A DNA stretch of 64,000 nucleotides from Tautonia marina (GCF_009177065.1 NZ_WEZF01000019.1:62001-126000), one strand, 5' to 3'. Shown: positions 9,156-18,455, counted from the stretch's first letter. Notes: generated by a model from the letters alone, not told the origin. Numbers and translations are program-made.

Positions 9156-11255
9156 ATGAATCGACATCTGTGTGCCCTTTCGTTCGTGCTGCTGCTCGGA
9201 ATGCCCGGAGCGGTTCGCGCCCAGGATCAACCACTGGCCGAGTTCTTCACAGCTGAGGTGGATCGGATCACCGCCGAACCGCTGCTCGGGATCGACGATG
9301 CCGCAACCTGGAAGGCCCGCCGACCGCAGTTGCAGGCTCGCCTGATGTCGATGCTTGGCCTCGACCCGATGCCCGAGCGAACCGACCTGAAGGTCGAGGT
9401 CCGCGGGATCGTCAAGCGCCCTGATTTCGTCGTCGAACGCATCCTCTACCAGTCCTCCCCCGGCCTCTACGTCACGGCCAACCTCTACCGGCCCAAAGAG
9501 GTCGAGGAGCCCTTGCCGGCAATCCTCTACGTCTGCGGCCATGCGAACGTGGTTCGAGACGGGGTAATCTACGGCTGCAAAGCCCACTACCAGCACCACG
9601 CGGCCTGGTACGCAGCCAATGGCTACGTGTGCCTTCTTGTCGATACGTTGCAACTCGGAGAGATTCCTGGCCTGCATCATGGAACCTATCGCGAGGGGAA
9701 GTGGTGGTGGCAGTCGCGCGGGTACACGCCGGCCGGGATCGAGGTCTGGAACGGGATCCGGGGGCTGGATTACCTCCAGTCGAGGCCCGAGGTCGACCCG
9801 GATCGCCTGGGCGTAACCGGCCGATCGGGGGGCGGGGCGATTTCCTGGTATCTTGGTGCCGTCGATGATCGCCTGTCGGCCGTCATTCCCGTGGCCGGCA
9901 TCACCGATCTGAAGGACCACCTGATCAAAGGAGGGCCGACCGGTGCCCATCCGAACGGGGTGATCGAGGGGCATTGCGACTGCATGTACATGGTCAACAC
10001 CGACGCCTGGGACTTCGACGTCCTGGCCGCCCTGGTCGCCCCCAAGGCCTTGCTCGTCGAGAATACCGACGCCGATCCCATCTTCCCCGTTCCCGGCATC
10101 CGCCGCATCTATGACACGCTCGAAACCGTTTATGAGTGGTACGACGCCTCCGAACGTCTCGGCCTGGTCATCGGCGAGGGAGGGCACCAGGATACGGTCG
10201 AGATTCGTCACCCATCGTTTGCCTTCATGAACACCTGGCTCAAGAGGGAACCGACCGATCCGAGCACCATCGAGGAGCCGGATCGGCGAATCCCGATCGA
10301 GGAACTCAAGGTCCTCGACGTCGATGAGCCGATTCCCGCCGACGCCCTCAACGCCCGGATCGACGAGTCGTTTGTGTCAAAGGCTTCGGCTCCCCCCGTG
10401 CCCGACTCGGCCGAGGAGTGGGAGCCGCTCAAATCGGCATGGCTTGAACAACTGCGGTCGGAGGTCTTCGGTGGCTGGCCCTCCGAGGAGGAGACCGACC
10501 CGTTGGAGGAGGAGCTGGTGTCGGCGGCCGAGTGCGACGGCGTAATGATCCATCGGGTCGCCTTCACCTCGCAGCCCGGCGTTCGGCTCGACCTCTGGAT
10601 GCTGAGCGAGGCGAGCCGCCGAGAGCAGCCAGGCCGGGTTAACCTCATCGTGCTCCCCGATGAACTGGCCAGGCCAATGGTGACCGCTCTCGGGCCGGTG
10701 ACGGAGGGGGAAGATGTGCCCGAAGGTTCGATGGAACCGGCCGACTGGCTCCTCCATTACCGGATCATCGCCGGCGAACAGGACCCGTCGGCCCCGATCG
10801 TCTTCGTCTGCCCAAGGGGTTCCGGGACGACCGCCTGGCCCGAGTCGAAGGAGACACACCTCCGCCGCCGCTTCACCCTGATCGGCCAGTCCCTCGACGG
10901 GATGCGCGTCTGGGACCTCCGACGGGCGATCGCCGCCGTCGGCGAACTCCCTGGGCTGGTCGGGGTGCCGGTCCACCTGACCGCCGCACAGTCCGAGGCC
11001 CCGATCGCGCTGTGGGCAGCGGTCTTCGAGCCGGAGGTCGCTCACGTCCGGCTCCGGGCCTTACCCTCCTCATATCGCGAGGGGCCGATCTTCCTGAACC
11101 TCGATCGGATCCTGCAGCCGTCGCAGGCCCTCGGCCTCCTCTACCCGAGGCCGGTGACCGTCGACGACGAGACGGACCCGGCGGCGTATGAGTGGGCCTC
11201 GGAACTGGCCGAGGCGCTCGGGCATGACGGGCCGTGGCCGAAGGTGGTCGACTGA
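9156..11255 (+). CDS. Exported double alpha/beta hydrolase (acetyl-xylan esterase type)
   Basis: 699 residues with a signal peptide (LCALSFVLLLGMPGAVRA). The first half is a complete hydrolase: oxyanion region YVCGHAN, nucleophile elbow TGRSGGG with Ser224, acid DADPIFP (about Asp307) and GEGGHQD with His344. The second half has the same fold signals (WPESKETHLRRRFTLIG, WDLRRAI), but the elbow position reads AAQSEAPIA without a Gly-x-Ser-x-Gly, so it is probably not catalytic. This is the mirror image of the hydrolase at 2952-5294. Substrates are likely esters of polysaccharides; that is inference. Confidence 0.82.
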   Translation: MNRHLCALSFVLLLGMPGAVRAQDQPLAEFFTAEVDRITAEPLLGIDDAATWKARRPQLQARLMSMLGLDPMPERTDLKVEVRGIVKRPDFVVERILYQSSPGLYVTANLYRPKEVEEPLPAILYVCGHANVVRDGVIYGCKAHYQHHAAWYAANGYVCLLVDTLQLGEIPGLHHGTYREGKWWWQSRGYTPAGIEVWNGIRGLDYLQSRPEVDPDRLGVTGRSGGGAISWYLGAVDDRLSAVIPVAGITDLKDHLIKGGPTGAHPNGVIEGHCDCMYMVNTDAWDFDVLAALVAPKALLVENTDADPIFPVPGIRRIYDTLETVYEWYDASERLGLVIGEGGHQDTVEIRHPSFAFMNTWLKREPTDPSTIEEPDRRIPIEELKVLDVDEPIPADALNARIDESFVSKASAPPVPDSAEEWEPLKSAWLEQLRSEVFGGWPSEEETDPLEEELVSAAECDGVMIHRVAFTSQPGVRLDLWMLSEASRREQPGRVNLIVLPDELARPMVTALGPVTEGEDVPEGSMEPADWLLHYRIIAGEQDPSAPIVFVCPRGSGTTAWPESKETHLRRRFTLIGQSLDGMRVWDLRRAIAAVGELPGLVGVPVHLTAAQSEAPIALWAAVFEPEVAHVRLRALPSSYREGPIFLNLDRILQPSQALGLLYPRPVTVDDETDPAAYEWASELAEALGHDGPWPKVVD

Positions 11256-11759
11256 GTTCGGTCCACGCCTCTTCGGTCGTGGTCAAGCAAGGGCTTCCCG
11301 CGTGTCCGCCGTGGTCTGCCCGCCGATCGGCTCCCGGATCCGGTCTTCACCCACCCTCTCCCTCAATCGTTGGAAGAGAGGGTGGGGTTCCGTCTCCTTC
11401 GCTCTGTGAATCGGGAGTGGGACAAGGGGAGATACCGTGTCAGACACGCGGCGAGAACCCTGCTCCATCAGACAACCCAGCCCCGGAGCACTCGGGTCTT
11501 GCTCAAGGTCTGCTGGACAGAATGTCAATAAGCAAGACCGGAAGCAGGTTGGATCGCTAGCTAGCGTCGGCCGGGAGAATGGCTCAGCCGGAAAGGGGCG
11601 CACAGATGAAACACGGATGGGAGGCGAGGAAGGAGGGGAGAGGGGCGGTTGGCATGGCCTTGCTTGGCGAGAGAGCGTCCCTCGAAGGAATGTCAATGTC
11701 CTCGGAGAAAGGATGCCTGTCTTCGACAACGGTCGAAACGAAGGTTTGAGGGGGACGGA
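11256..11759. other. Intergenic stretch with a terminator-like hairpin
   Basis: No convincing gene in about 500 bases. A 10-bp inverted repeat (CCACCCTCTC at 11351-11360, GAGAGGGTGG at 11376-11385) lies about 95 bases after the hydrolase stop. It resembles the hairpin at 15285-15310 and may be a terminator or a dispersed palindrome. The rest is purine-rich with no motif I recognise. Confidence 0.45.
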
Positions 11760-12581
11760 ATGGCTGATTCGCTTCGGGAATTGCCGCAAGGGATGGAGAT
11801 TAAGACGACGCCGCTGGATCGACCGGCAGCGAATTTCCGCACGACACGGATGAGGGTCAGGGGGCCGAACCAGTTGGAGATTGGGGCAAGTCGAGATATT
11901 CGACTCTTTCAAGGGGTCTTTGTCGGATTTGGAATCGGTGGGTTGGTGATGGGGTTTGCGCTTTCGGGAGGTGACGAAAATCCCGCCGTTGCGTTCCTGG
12001 TGGGAGGTGTGTTCTTGGTGATTGGCCTGGTGATGGTGGCGGCGAGTCGGCGGGTGGTGTTCGATCGGGAGGAAGGCGTGGTCCACTTCCGATCGCTGGT
12101 CAGGACGGAACCCAGGCCCCTGGATGAGATTCTCGCGGTCCAGGTGGTGGAAGGAGGGTATCACCCGGGCTCGAACGGTGGAGGCGGAGGGTACACGAGC
12201 TATCAACTGAACCTAGTACGTGACGGGGAGACGGTGAGTCGGCTGGGGTTGTCAAACCACTCGGATCGGGATTGGACCGCGGAGACGGGGGTGACGCTGG
12301 CGGAGTTTCTCGGGGTGCCGTTGCTCAGTACGGTGGCGGTTCGGGACAAAGTCGCCAAGGAGAACGAGCAGCGCTTGCAACGACGGGTTCTGGTCGGAAT
12401 TGCCGGAGCTTGTCTCGGGTTCTTCGGAGGATTTGTGGGGTTTGCGGCCCTGATGTTCAATTTCGATTTACCGGGCGAGTGGATGATGTGGCTGTTCCCG
12501 CTGAGTCTTTTTGGAGGGCTGGTGCTGGGAGCCATTCTGGCGGTGCAGGTTGAGCGGAAGATTGGCAGGAGCGATCAATAG
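11760..12581 (+). CDS. Membrane protein with a PH-like middle domain
   Basis: 273 residues from the ATG at 11760 (MADSLREL), which has a GAGGGGGA just upstream; earlier in-frame starts give an improbable Arg/Cys-rich leader. Helices: LFQGVFVGFGIGGLVMGFA and AFLVGGVFLVIGLVMVAA near residues 50-100, then a soluble part (VVFDREEGVVHFRSLVRTEP, LDEILAVQVVEGG) that reads like the beta strands of a bacterial PH-type domain, then two more helices at the C-terminus (LVGIAGACLGFFGGF, LFGGLVLGAILAVQ). A Gly-rich GSNGGGGGYTSYQ loop interrupts the soluble part. I cannot name the family. The next gene starts 26 bases on and is also a membrane protein. Confidence 0.75.
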   Translation: MADSLRELPQGMEIKTTPLDRPAANFRTTRMRVRGPNQLEIGASRDIRLFQGVFVGFGIGGLVMGFALSGGDENPAVAFLVGGVFLVIGLVMVAASRRVVFDREEGVVHFRSLVRTEPRPLDEILAVQVVEGGYHPGSNGGGGGYTSYQLNLVRDGETVSRLGLSNHSDRDWTAETGVTLAEFLGVPLLSTVAVRDKVAKENEQRLQRRVLVGIAGACLGFFGGFVGFAALMFNFDLPGEWMMWLFPLSLFGGLVLGAILAVQVERKIGRSDQ

Positions 12582-12607
12582 AACATAGAAACGGTTATTA
12601 GAATCTC

Positions 12608-13009
12608 GTGAACGACGCTATGATCAGCATCGCGGGGGCAATCGTCGTGATCTTCGGCCTTTGGCTGATCGGTTTGGCGGGAGCGATCCTCGTAGCCCCT
12701 GGTCGCGCCGAGGCGTTTCTGATGGCCTTCGCACGGTCTGCTCGCGTCCATGTGGCCGAGCAGGTGCTTCGCATGATCGCCGGTGCGGGAATCATCATCT
12801 TCTCACCGCTGATGACGTTCCCAGCGGTGTTCCGGGTCTTTGGATGGCTAATGGTGCTCACGGCGATGGGATTGCTGCTCCTGCCCTGGAGATGGCATCG
12901 CCGGTTTGCAGAGCGGGTGATGCCACGGCTGATTCGGCATGGCAAGTTGTTTGCGATCGGAGCATTCGCGCTCGGGGCGTTGCTTCTCTCTGCGGTGTTG
13001 TTGCGTTGA
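12608..13009 (+). CDS. Small integral membrane protein
   Basis: 133 residues and four predicted membrane helices (ISIAGAIVVIFGLWLIGL, MIAGAGIIIFSPLMTF, FGWLMVLTAMGLLLLPW, LFAIGAFALGALLLSAVLL) joined by short basic loops. The first start is a GTG; an ATG four codons later (12620) is equally possible and neither has a clear ribosome site. The family is not recognised. It follows the preceding membrane protein closely and is probably cotranscribed. It converges on the DUF3365 gene. Confidence 0.7.
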   Translation: MNDAMISIAGAIVVIFGLWLIGLAGAILVAPGRAEAFLMAFARSARVHVAEQVLRMIAGAGIIIFSPLMTFPAVFRVFGWLMVLTAMGLLLLPWRWHRRFAERVMPRLIRHGKLFAIGAFALGALLLSAVLLR

Positions 13010-13055
13010 CGTCCTAACGAGACCAGCCGTTCTTCAAACGGTCGAACGGTCGAGC

Positions 13056-13664
13056 TCATGGGGTGTCAGGAGCCGGTGAGCTGGGTTTGACGACGAATGC
13101 GCCTCGCTTGTCGCCGAGGGCGTAGCCGGTGGCGGAGTCGTCGGGGTAACGTTCGGCGAGCAGAGCGGGGGCGTCAGGGTGGAGAACCTCGGGGGAGCCG
13201 TGGCAGTTGAGGCAAACGGCTTCTTGAATGTAAATGACACGTATGTAGGTGAGTGAGCCATCAAGCTCACCGACAAATTCGGGGGACTGGTCAGTGAGGC
13301 GGTCGAGGACGGCACGCTCGGCGTCGGTGGGGGTGTTGGTGGCGGTGTTGCGGACGCGGGTGCCGATGCGGCGGATGGTCAGGCCGTCGGCAGAGGCGTC
13401 GGCGGCGATCGCGGGGGCTTTTTCGGAGCAGACGGGAATGGCGAAGGCGGGGCCGCCCTCGGTCATGGCGGCGGAAAGCTCGGCTTTCAGGGATTCGGCG
13501 AAGGATTTGGTCAGGGCGCGGGCCTCTTGACGGAAAGCAGCGGTTGCGGGGTCGGCGGTCGTCGAGGAGGGGGTGTCGGAGGTGGGGTCGGACGGCTCAG
13601 AGCCGCAGCCGACCAGGAGGATCAGAAGGGAGAGCGAACAGGTGAGTCTCAAGAAGGTGTTCAT
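13056..13664 (-). CDS. DUF3365 (Tll0287-like) heme lipoprotein
   Basis: 202 residues from the ATG at 13664. The lipobox LILLVGC puts the lipidated Cys at residue 20. A low-complexity Ser/Thr/Pro linker follows. The Tll0287-like domain has AIPVCSEKAPAIA, RRIGTRVRNTATNTP and a heme-c motif CLNCHG (Cys151, Cys154, His155). The family is predicted to sense redox or ligand, or to carry electrons in the periplasm. It sits 56 bases downstream of the DUF1501 gene in the same direction, with the DUF1549/1553 cytochrome further up, so it is plausibly part of that unit. Further upstream in-frame starts give only a shadow of the neighbour and were rejected. Confidence 0.88.
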   Translation of the reverse strand: MNTFLRLTCSLSLLILLVGCGSEPSDPTSDTPSSTTADPATAAFRQEARALTKSFAESLKAELSAAMTEGGPAFAIPVCSEKAPAIAADASADGLTIRRIGTRVRNTATNTPTDAERAVLDRLTDQSPEFVGELDGSLTYIRVIYIQEAVCLNCHGSPEVLHPDAPALLAERYPDDSATGYALGDKRGAFVVKPSSPAPDTP

Positions 13665-13720
13665 TGCTGATTCCACGAAAGATGCCTGGAAGTCGATCGA
13701 TGCTGAGCGAAATCGACGGG

Positions 13721-15151
13721 TCAGGCCAGAATGGGGTGGACGACGTGGCCGTGGACGTCGGTCAGGCGCATATCTCGGCCGCTGAAGCGGTAGGTGAGGC
13801 GGGTGTGGTCGATGCCGAGCAGGTGGAGAATGGTGGCGTGGAGGTCGTAGATCTCGACCTTGTTCTCCACCGCGTGGTAGCCGTAATCGTCGGTCGCGCC
13901 GTGGATGGTGCCCCCTTTGATGCCACCGCCGGCGAGCCACATGGTGAAGCCGAAGGGGTTGTGGTCGCGGCCGTTGGTGCCCTGGGCCATGGGGGTGCGG
14001 CCGAACTCGCCGCCCCAGACGACGAGGGTGGAGTCGAGCAGGCCACGGGCTTTGAGGTCGCGGAGCAAGGCGGCAATGGGTTGATCGACGGCTCGGGCGT
14101 TGTCCTCGTGACCCTTTTTGAGATTGGAATGCTGGTCCCAGCGGTCGTGGCCGACGCCGGGGCAGGTCAGCTCGATGAAGCGGACGCCGCGCTCGACGAG
14201 GCGGCGGGCCAGGAGGCACTGGCGAGCGTAGGACTGGGTGGCGGGATACGGCGCGTCGAAGCCGTAGAGTCGAAGGGTGGCGGGAGACTCGCCGGAGAGG
14301 TCGGTCAGCTCGGGAACTGCCGATTGCATGCGGAAGGCAAGCTCGGCGTTGGCGATGGCGGATTCGATGGCGTCGTGTTCACCGATTTGGGTGAGCAGGT
14401 CACGATCCATCGATCGGATGAGATCGAGCTTGCGGCGCTGGACGTCGAGGGAGTCGTCGGCGGGGGCGATGTTGGCGAGCGGCCGGTCGCCGGATTTGAG
14501 GATCGAGGCCTGATAGGAGGCGGAGAGGAAGCCGTTGCCGAAGCAGTCGAGCCCGCCGGGGGGGATGAGGCCGCCGTTGAGGACGACGAAGCCGGGGAGA
14601 TCCTGACTTTCGGAGCCGAGGCCGTAGGTAATCCACGAACCGGCGCTCGGACGCCCTTGCTGGCCGTGACAGGTGTGAAGGAAATAGTTGGCGTTGGTGT
14701 GTTCCGAAAAGTTCGAGACCATCGATCGGATGATCGCCAGATCATCAACGCATGATCCGACGTGGGGAAAGAGGTCGCTGACGGGAATGCCACTCTCTCC
14801 TCGACGGCGGAAGGCCCAGGGAGAGCCGAGGACGGCGCCGACGTCGTTGAACTGGGTCGGTTCGACGCGGGTCTGGATGGGTTGACCGTGCTCTCGGGTG
14901 AGGCGGGGCTTGGGGTCGAAGGTATCGACCTGGGAGGGGCCGCCGTCCATGTAGAGGAAGATGACGCTTTTTGCCTTCGGTGGGTGATGGAGGGTGGTGG
15001 CCGGGCGATTGGTGTCAGTTTCGGTTGAGGGGGCGAGCAGGGAACCGAAGGCGGAGTCGGTGAGCAAGGAAGTGAGCGCCAGCGCACCGAAGCCGTTGGC
15101 GCCGCGGGAAAGCAGGGCTCGACGTGAGAGGGGAGAGGCAAGGCGGCTCAT
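13721..15151 (-). CDS. DUF1501 domain protein (sulfatase-like fold), Tat-exported
   Basis: 476 residues from the ATG at 15151, with GGAG upstream. The N-terminus carries a Tat-type signal (LSRRALLSRGANGFGALA). Family marks: VIFLYMDGGPSQVDTFDPKP, VRFIELTCPGVGHDRWDQH, VVWGGEFGRTPMAQ and GRDHNPFGFTMWLAGGG; the last regions hold the metal-binding residues of the alkaline phosphatase-like superfamily. In planctomycetes this gene is almost always beside a DUF1549/1553 gene, as here. The biochemical role is not established; secreted glycan or sulfate-ester processing is a guess from the fold. Confidence 0.93.
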   Translation of the reverse strand: MSRLASPLSRRALLSRGANGFGALALTSLLTDSAFGSLLAPSTETDTNRPATTLHHPPKAKSVIFLYMDGGPSQVDTFDPKPRLTREHGQPIQTRVEPTQFNDVGAVLGSPWAFRRRGESGIPVSDLFPHVGSCVDDLAIIRSMVSNFSEHTNANYFLHTCHGQQGRPSAGSWITYGLGSESQDLPGFVVLNGGLIPPGGLDCFGNGFLSASYQASILKSGDRPLANIAPADDSLDVQRRKLDLIRSMDRDLLTQIGEHDAIESAIANAELAFRMQSAVPELTDLSGESPATLRLYGFDAPYPATQSYARQCLLARRLVERGVRFIELTCPGVGHDRWDQHSNLKKGHEDNARAVDQPIAALLRDLKARGLLDSTLVVWGGEFGRTPMAQGTNGRDHNPFGFTMWLAGGGIKGGTIHGATDDYGYHAVENKVEIYDLHATILHLLGIDHTRLTYRFSGRDMRLTDVHGHVVHPILA

Positions 15152-15284
15152 GGCGAGTCTCCAATCGGCGGCGGTCGGCAAGGGAGGATCGAGGGGCAAA
15201 TCGGATCAACAGTCGTTCGCGTGTTGAGCGTTGAGTGGATGGCCCTGGGGCGATGGTGCAAGGCTGGGGGCCCCCTCATCCCAG

Positions 15285-15310
15285 CCCTCTCCCCGCCCGC
15301 GGGGAGAGGG
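15285..15310. repeat. GC-rich palindrome between the cytochrome and DUF1501 genes
   Basis: CCCTCTCCCC (15285-15294) pairs with GGGGAGAGGG (15301-15310) around a 6-base loop. It is preceded by CCCTCATCCCAGC, a layout seen in dispersed intergenic palindromes of several high-GC bacteria. It starts 11 bases after the cytochrome gene's stop and may protect or attenuate the transcript. Confidence 0.6.
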
Positions 15311-15320
15311 GGCCGGAAGG

Positions 15321-18224
15321 TTAGTCGAGATAGAGGAATTCCTTGGCGTTGAAAAGGGCGTGGCAGAGGTCGGCCCAAGAGGAGGAGGACTGGAAGGCAA
15401 GAGCGCGGGAGCGTTCGGCGTCGGTGGGGGGGCGGGAGAAGGCGGCGAGGTAGAGGGTTTCGACCACGGCGTCAGGAGAGAGGGAGGAATCGGCGGTGGC
15501 GCGGTCGGCCCAGCGGTGGGCCTGGTCGAGGACGAAGGGATCGTTCATCAGGGCGAGGGACTGCGCGGGAACGTTGGAGGAATCGCGCCGACCTCGGGTG
15601 GTGGCGGGTTTGGGAAAGTCGAAGGCGAGGAGGAAGGGGGAAAGGAAGTTGCGACGAATGTTCAAATAAAGACTTCGGCGTCCGCTTCCGTCGAGCGGGC
15701 CGGATTCGCGGGGGCGTCCGCGGCCTTCCATGAAGGGAGTCAGATGGGTGGGAACACTGGGGCCGTAGAGGGTGGCATCAAGGCGTCCGGAGAGGAACAG
15801 CATGGTGTCGCGCAGGGCCTCGGCGTCGAGACGGCGAAGGTTGGCGCGATGGAGCAACAGGTTGTCGGGGTCGATGGTGTCGGCTTCGGATCGGGGGTGG
15901 CTGGACATCCGGAAGGCGGATGAGGTCATGAGGAGCCGATGCATGTGTTTGATCGACCAGCCGGAGCGGATGAACTCGGAGGCAAGCCAGTCGAGCAGCT
16001 CAGGATGCGAAGGAGGGGAGCCCATCACGCCGAAGTCGTCGGGAGAGGCGACGAGGCCGCGGCCGAAGTGGTGCGCCCAGAGGCGGTTGACCAGCACGCG
16101 AGCGGTGAGGGGGTTGGCTGGGTCGGCAATGCGTCGGGCGAGGGTCAGGCGGTCGGGGGCCTCGTCCCCCAGGACTTCGAGGAAGGCGCGGGGGACGACC
16201 GAGCCAAGGTTCTTCGCACTGCCCCGGATGTGCACCGGCACGTCGATGCCGGTTCCGTCGGCGGCGGCGAGGGCGAGGGTCGGTTCGGGAAGGGAGGCGG
16301 TGATCTCCAGGTATCGGTTGACGAGCGAGGAGGCGTCGTCGGAAAGCGAGGCGCGAGGGATTCGGCCCAGGATCGGTCCGGTGGCGGCGGTGGGGGGGAT
16401 GACCGGGGGTTCGCGGTGATCGGACAGGAGGATCCGGCCAACCGCAAGGTGTCCATCGCCCGGAATGAGGGACGAGGTCGCGCCGGTGTAGTCGGACGAG
16501 GCGCCATCGGCCAGTTCAAGGTAGGCGAGATGGCCAAGCCACATGGAGGCGTCGAGTGTGAGCCATCGGGGCTCGTCGCCGTGATTGACGGCGCGGGTCA
16601 AGCCGCCGTAGATGGGGCTCCGAATTTTCTCGAAGCCATCGATCACCAGATTGACACGCCCGGATGTCCCGGAAACGAGCAGGTGAACATAAGGCTGATC
16701 GATGGTGAAGGTCTTCGATCGAAGCACGCCGACCAGGCCGGGGGCTATCGCGCCGCTCTGAGCCCAGCCGGGACCCAGGAGCAGGAGGTTGCCGTCGGGG
16801 TCGACCGTCACGTCGCCGGATCGGGTGGGACGGGGGCCGAAGGCGTGACCGGAGGGGAACCAGGAGGCGAACGAGGAGAAGTCTTCGAACAGGGTGTCGC
16901 CGCTGCGAGGAGGGGGAGAGGGGGCTCGTCGCGGGGCCGGAGGCTCGGCCTCGGCGGCGAGGGCGTTGCGAAGGGCGTCCAGCTCGGTCAGGGGGGTATC
17001 GAAGACCTCGGGGGCGTCGATCACGGCGTACTGATGGCGGGTACTTTGCAAGTGGCCGGCAAGGGCGTAGTAATCGCGGGTGGTGATGGCGTCGAACTTG
17101 TGGTCGTGGCAGCGGGCACAGGCGACGGTCAGGCCGAGGAAGGTCTTGCTCAGGACGTCGATCTGGTTATCAACGCGCGTGCGCATTTCCTCGGTCACGT
17201 CGACCGGCGAGTGTGTTCCCTCGGCGAAGAAATAAGCCATCGTTCCGAGGATTGACTCATTCGTGCCGGTGTCGGGATGGCGGCGGGGATCGTCGAGCAG
17301 ATCGCCGGCGAGGTGTTCGACGACGAACTGATCATAAGGGACGTCGTTGTTGAAGGATCGGATGACGTAGTCGCGATAGCGGTGGGCGGTGAGGATGTCG
17401 TAATCGAACTCGTGGCCCGAGGTCTCAGCAAAGCGAACGAGGTCGAGCCAGTGTCGCGCCCAGCGTTCGCCGTACTGGGGGGATTCCAGGAGGCGATCGA
17501 CGAGGCGATCGAAGGCGTCGGGCGCGTCGTCGTCAAGAAACGCGCGGAGCTGTTCGGGGGTGGGGGGAAGGCCGGTCAGGATGATCGAGGCGCGGCGGAT
17601 CAGGGTGTGGCGCTCGGCCTCGGGAGCAGGCGCAAGTCCCTCGGCTTCGAGGCGAGCAAGGAGGAAGCGGTCAATCGGGTTGCGGGGCCAGTCGGTCCGA
17701 TCGACGGCGGGAAGGGGGGGATCGGCGATCGGCTGGAGGCTCCAGTGCGAGGCTCGGGCGGCGAGGTCGAAGGGGTCGGCCGGGCTGGGGGCGGCGGCGG
17801 CTCCACTCGGGGCGGCCTCGTCGGGCCAGACGGCTCCCTGGGCGATCCAGTCGGTGAGCCGGGTGATCTCGGCGTCGGGCAGTTTCGACGAGGGGGGCAT
17901 CTGCACGAAGGAGTCGTAGCGAATGGCCTCGATGAGCAGGCTCGCGTCCGGATCGCCGGGCTCGATGGGAGGGCCGGAATCGCCGCCAAGGTCGAAGACG
18001 GCGGCCTTCGAGTCGAGGCGAAGCCCCCCCTTGCGCTGGTCGGGACCGTGGCAGGAGACGCAACGCTCGACGAGGATCGGCCGGATGTGCGTCTCGAAAA
18101 AGGCGACCGATCGCGGGTCGTTCGGGTCGTTTGCATCCTGGGCGTGCAGGGGAACGGAGGCCGGGAGCAGCAGAAGGGAAAGGGTGGCAGGCAGGACGAA
18201 TCGAGCGGGGAGGATCGGCTGCAT
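15321..18224 (-). CDS. Planctomycete-type cytochrome c with DUF1549 and DUF1553
   Basis: 967 residues from the ATG at 18224. Signal peptide (FVLPATLSLLLLPASVPLHA), then a PSCyt1 heme domain with CVSCHG (Cys55, Cys58, His59) and GGLRLDSK, DUF1549 at about 165-375 (DWPRNPIDRFLLARLE, YGERWARHWLDLVRFAET), a beta-rich insertion at about 430-620 that looks like a LamG-type jelly roll (FSSFASWFPSGHAFGP, YVHLLVSGTSGRVNLVIDG), and DUF1553 at about 680-945 (LARRIADPANPLTARVLVNR, MGSPPSHPELLDWLASEF). It is exported to the periplasm; the reaction is unknown. It is the first gene of the trio with DUF1501 and DUF3365. Confidence 0.93.
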   Translation of the reverse strand: MQPILPARFVLPATLSLLLLPASVPLHAQDANDPNDPRSVAFFETHIRPILVERCVSCHGPDQRKGGLRLDSKAAVFDLGGDSGPPIEPGDPDASLLIEAIRYDSFVQMPPSSKLPDAEITRLTDWIAQGAVWPDEAAPSGAAAAPSPADPFDLAARASHWSLQPIADPPLPAVDRTDWPRNPIDRFLLARLEAEGLAPAPEAERHTLIRRASIILTGLPPTPEQLRAFLDDDAPDAFDRLVDRLLESPQYGERWARHWLDLVRFAETSGHEFDYDILTAHRYRDYVIRSFNNDVPYDQFVVEHLAGDLLDDPRRHPDTGTNESILGTMAYFFAEGTHSPVDVTEEMRTRVDNQIDVLSKTFLGLTVACARCHDHKFDAITTRDYYALAGHLQSTRHQYAVIDAPEVFDTPLTELDALRNALAAEAEPPAPRRAPSPPPRSGDTLFEDFSSFASWFPSGHAFGPRPTRSGDVTVDPDGNLLLLGPGWAQSGAIAPGLVGVLRSKTFTIDQPYVHLLVSGTSGRVNLVIDGFEKIRSPIYGGLTRAVNHGDEPRWLTLDASMWLGHLAYLELADGASSDYTGATSSLIPGDGHLAVGRILLSDHREPPVIPPTAATGPILGRIPRASLSDDASSLVNRYLEITASLPEPTLALAAADGTGIDVPVHIRGSAKNLGSVVPRAFLEVLGDEAPDRLTLARRIADPANPLTARVLVNRLWAHHFGRGLVASPDDFGVMGSPPSHPELLDWLASEFIRSGWSIKHMHRLLMTSSAFRMSSHPRSEADTIDPDNLLLHRANLRRLDAEALRDTMLFLSGRLDATLYGPSVPTHLTPFMEGRGRPRESGPLDGSGRRSLYLNIRRNFLSPFLLAFDFPKPATTRGRRDSSNVPAQSLALMNDPFVLDQAHRWADRATADSSLSPDAVVETLYLAAFSRPPTDAERSRALAFQSSSSWADLCHALFNAKEFLYLD

Positions 18225-18268
18225 CGGTCGGTGCCTCCGGCGCGGGCGGGCGAGCAAGCGAGCCCGTG

Positions 18269-18314
18269 AAAAAACGATCAATCGATTCCAACGACACGGG
18301 GCTCGGTGGAATCG
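18269..18314 (-). terminator. Terminator of the zinc-ribbon/DUF2007 gene
   Basis: On the reverse strand an 8-bp stem (CGATTCCA/TGGAATCG, 18283-18314) is followed after eight bases by a run of six T (18269-18274 as A on the + strand). It lies between the DUF2007 gene and the cytochrome start. The remaining bases of 18225-18455 show no gene. Confidence 0.55.
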
Positions 18315-18455
18315 AGGACGATGACGCTCGCCGTGGTGTTCAACAGAATTCCAGCATGACCGATGCGGCGAGGATTGTCGAGTCGCTCCGCGCGGGATCG
18401 ACAAGGAAGGAGAGGTCGGGCGACTCGGACCGATGGCGAGAGATCCTCGTGCAAT

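Noticed and set aside
13665-14219. N-terminal extension of the DUF3365 gene
   Set aside because: It is an Arg/Pro-rich alternate frame of the DUF1501 gene; the lipoprotein signal begins at 13664.
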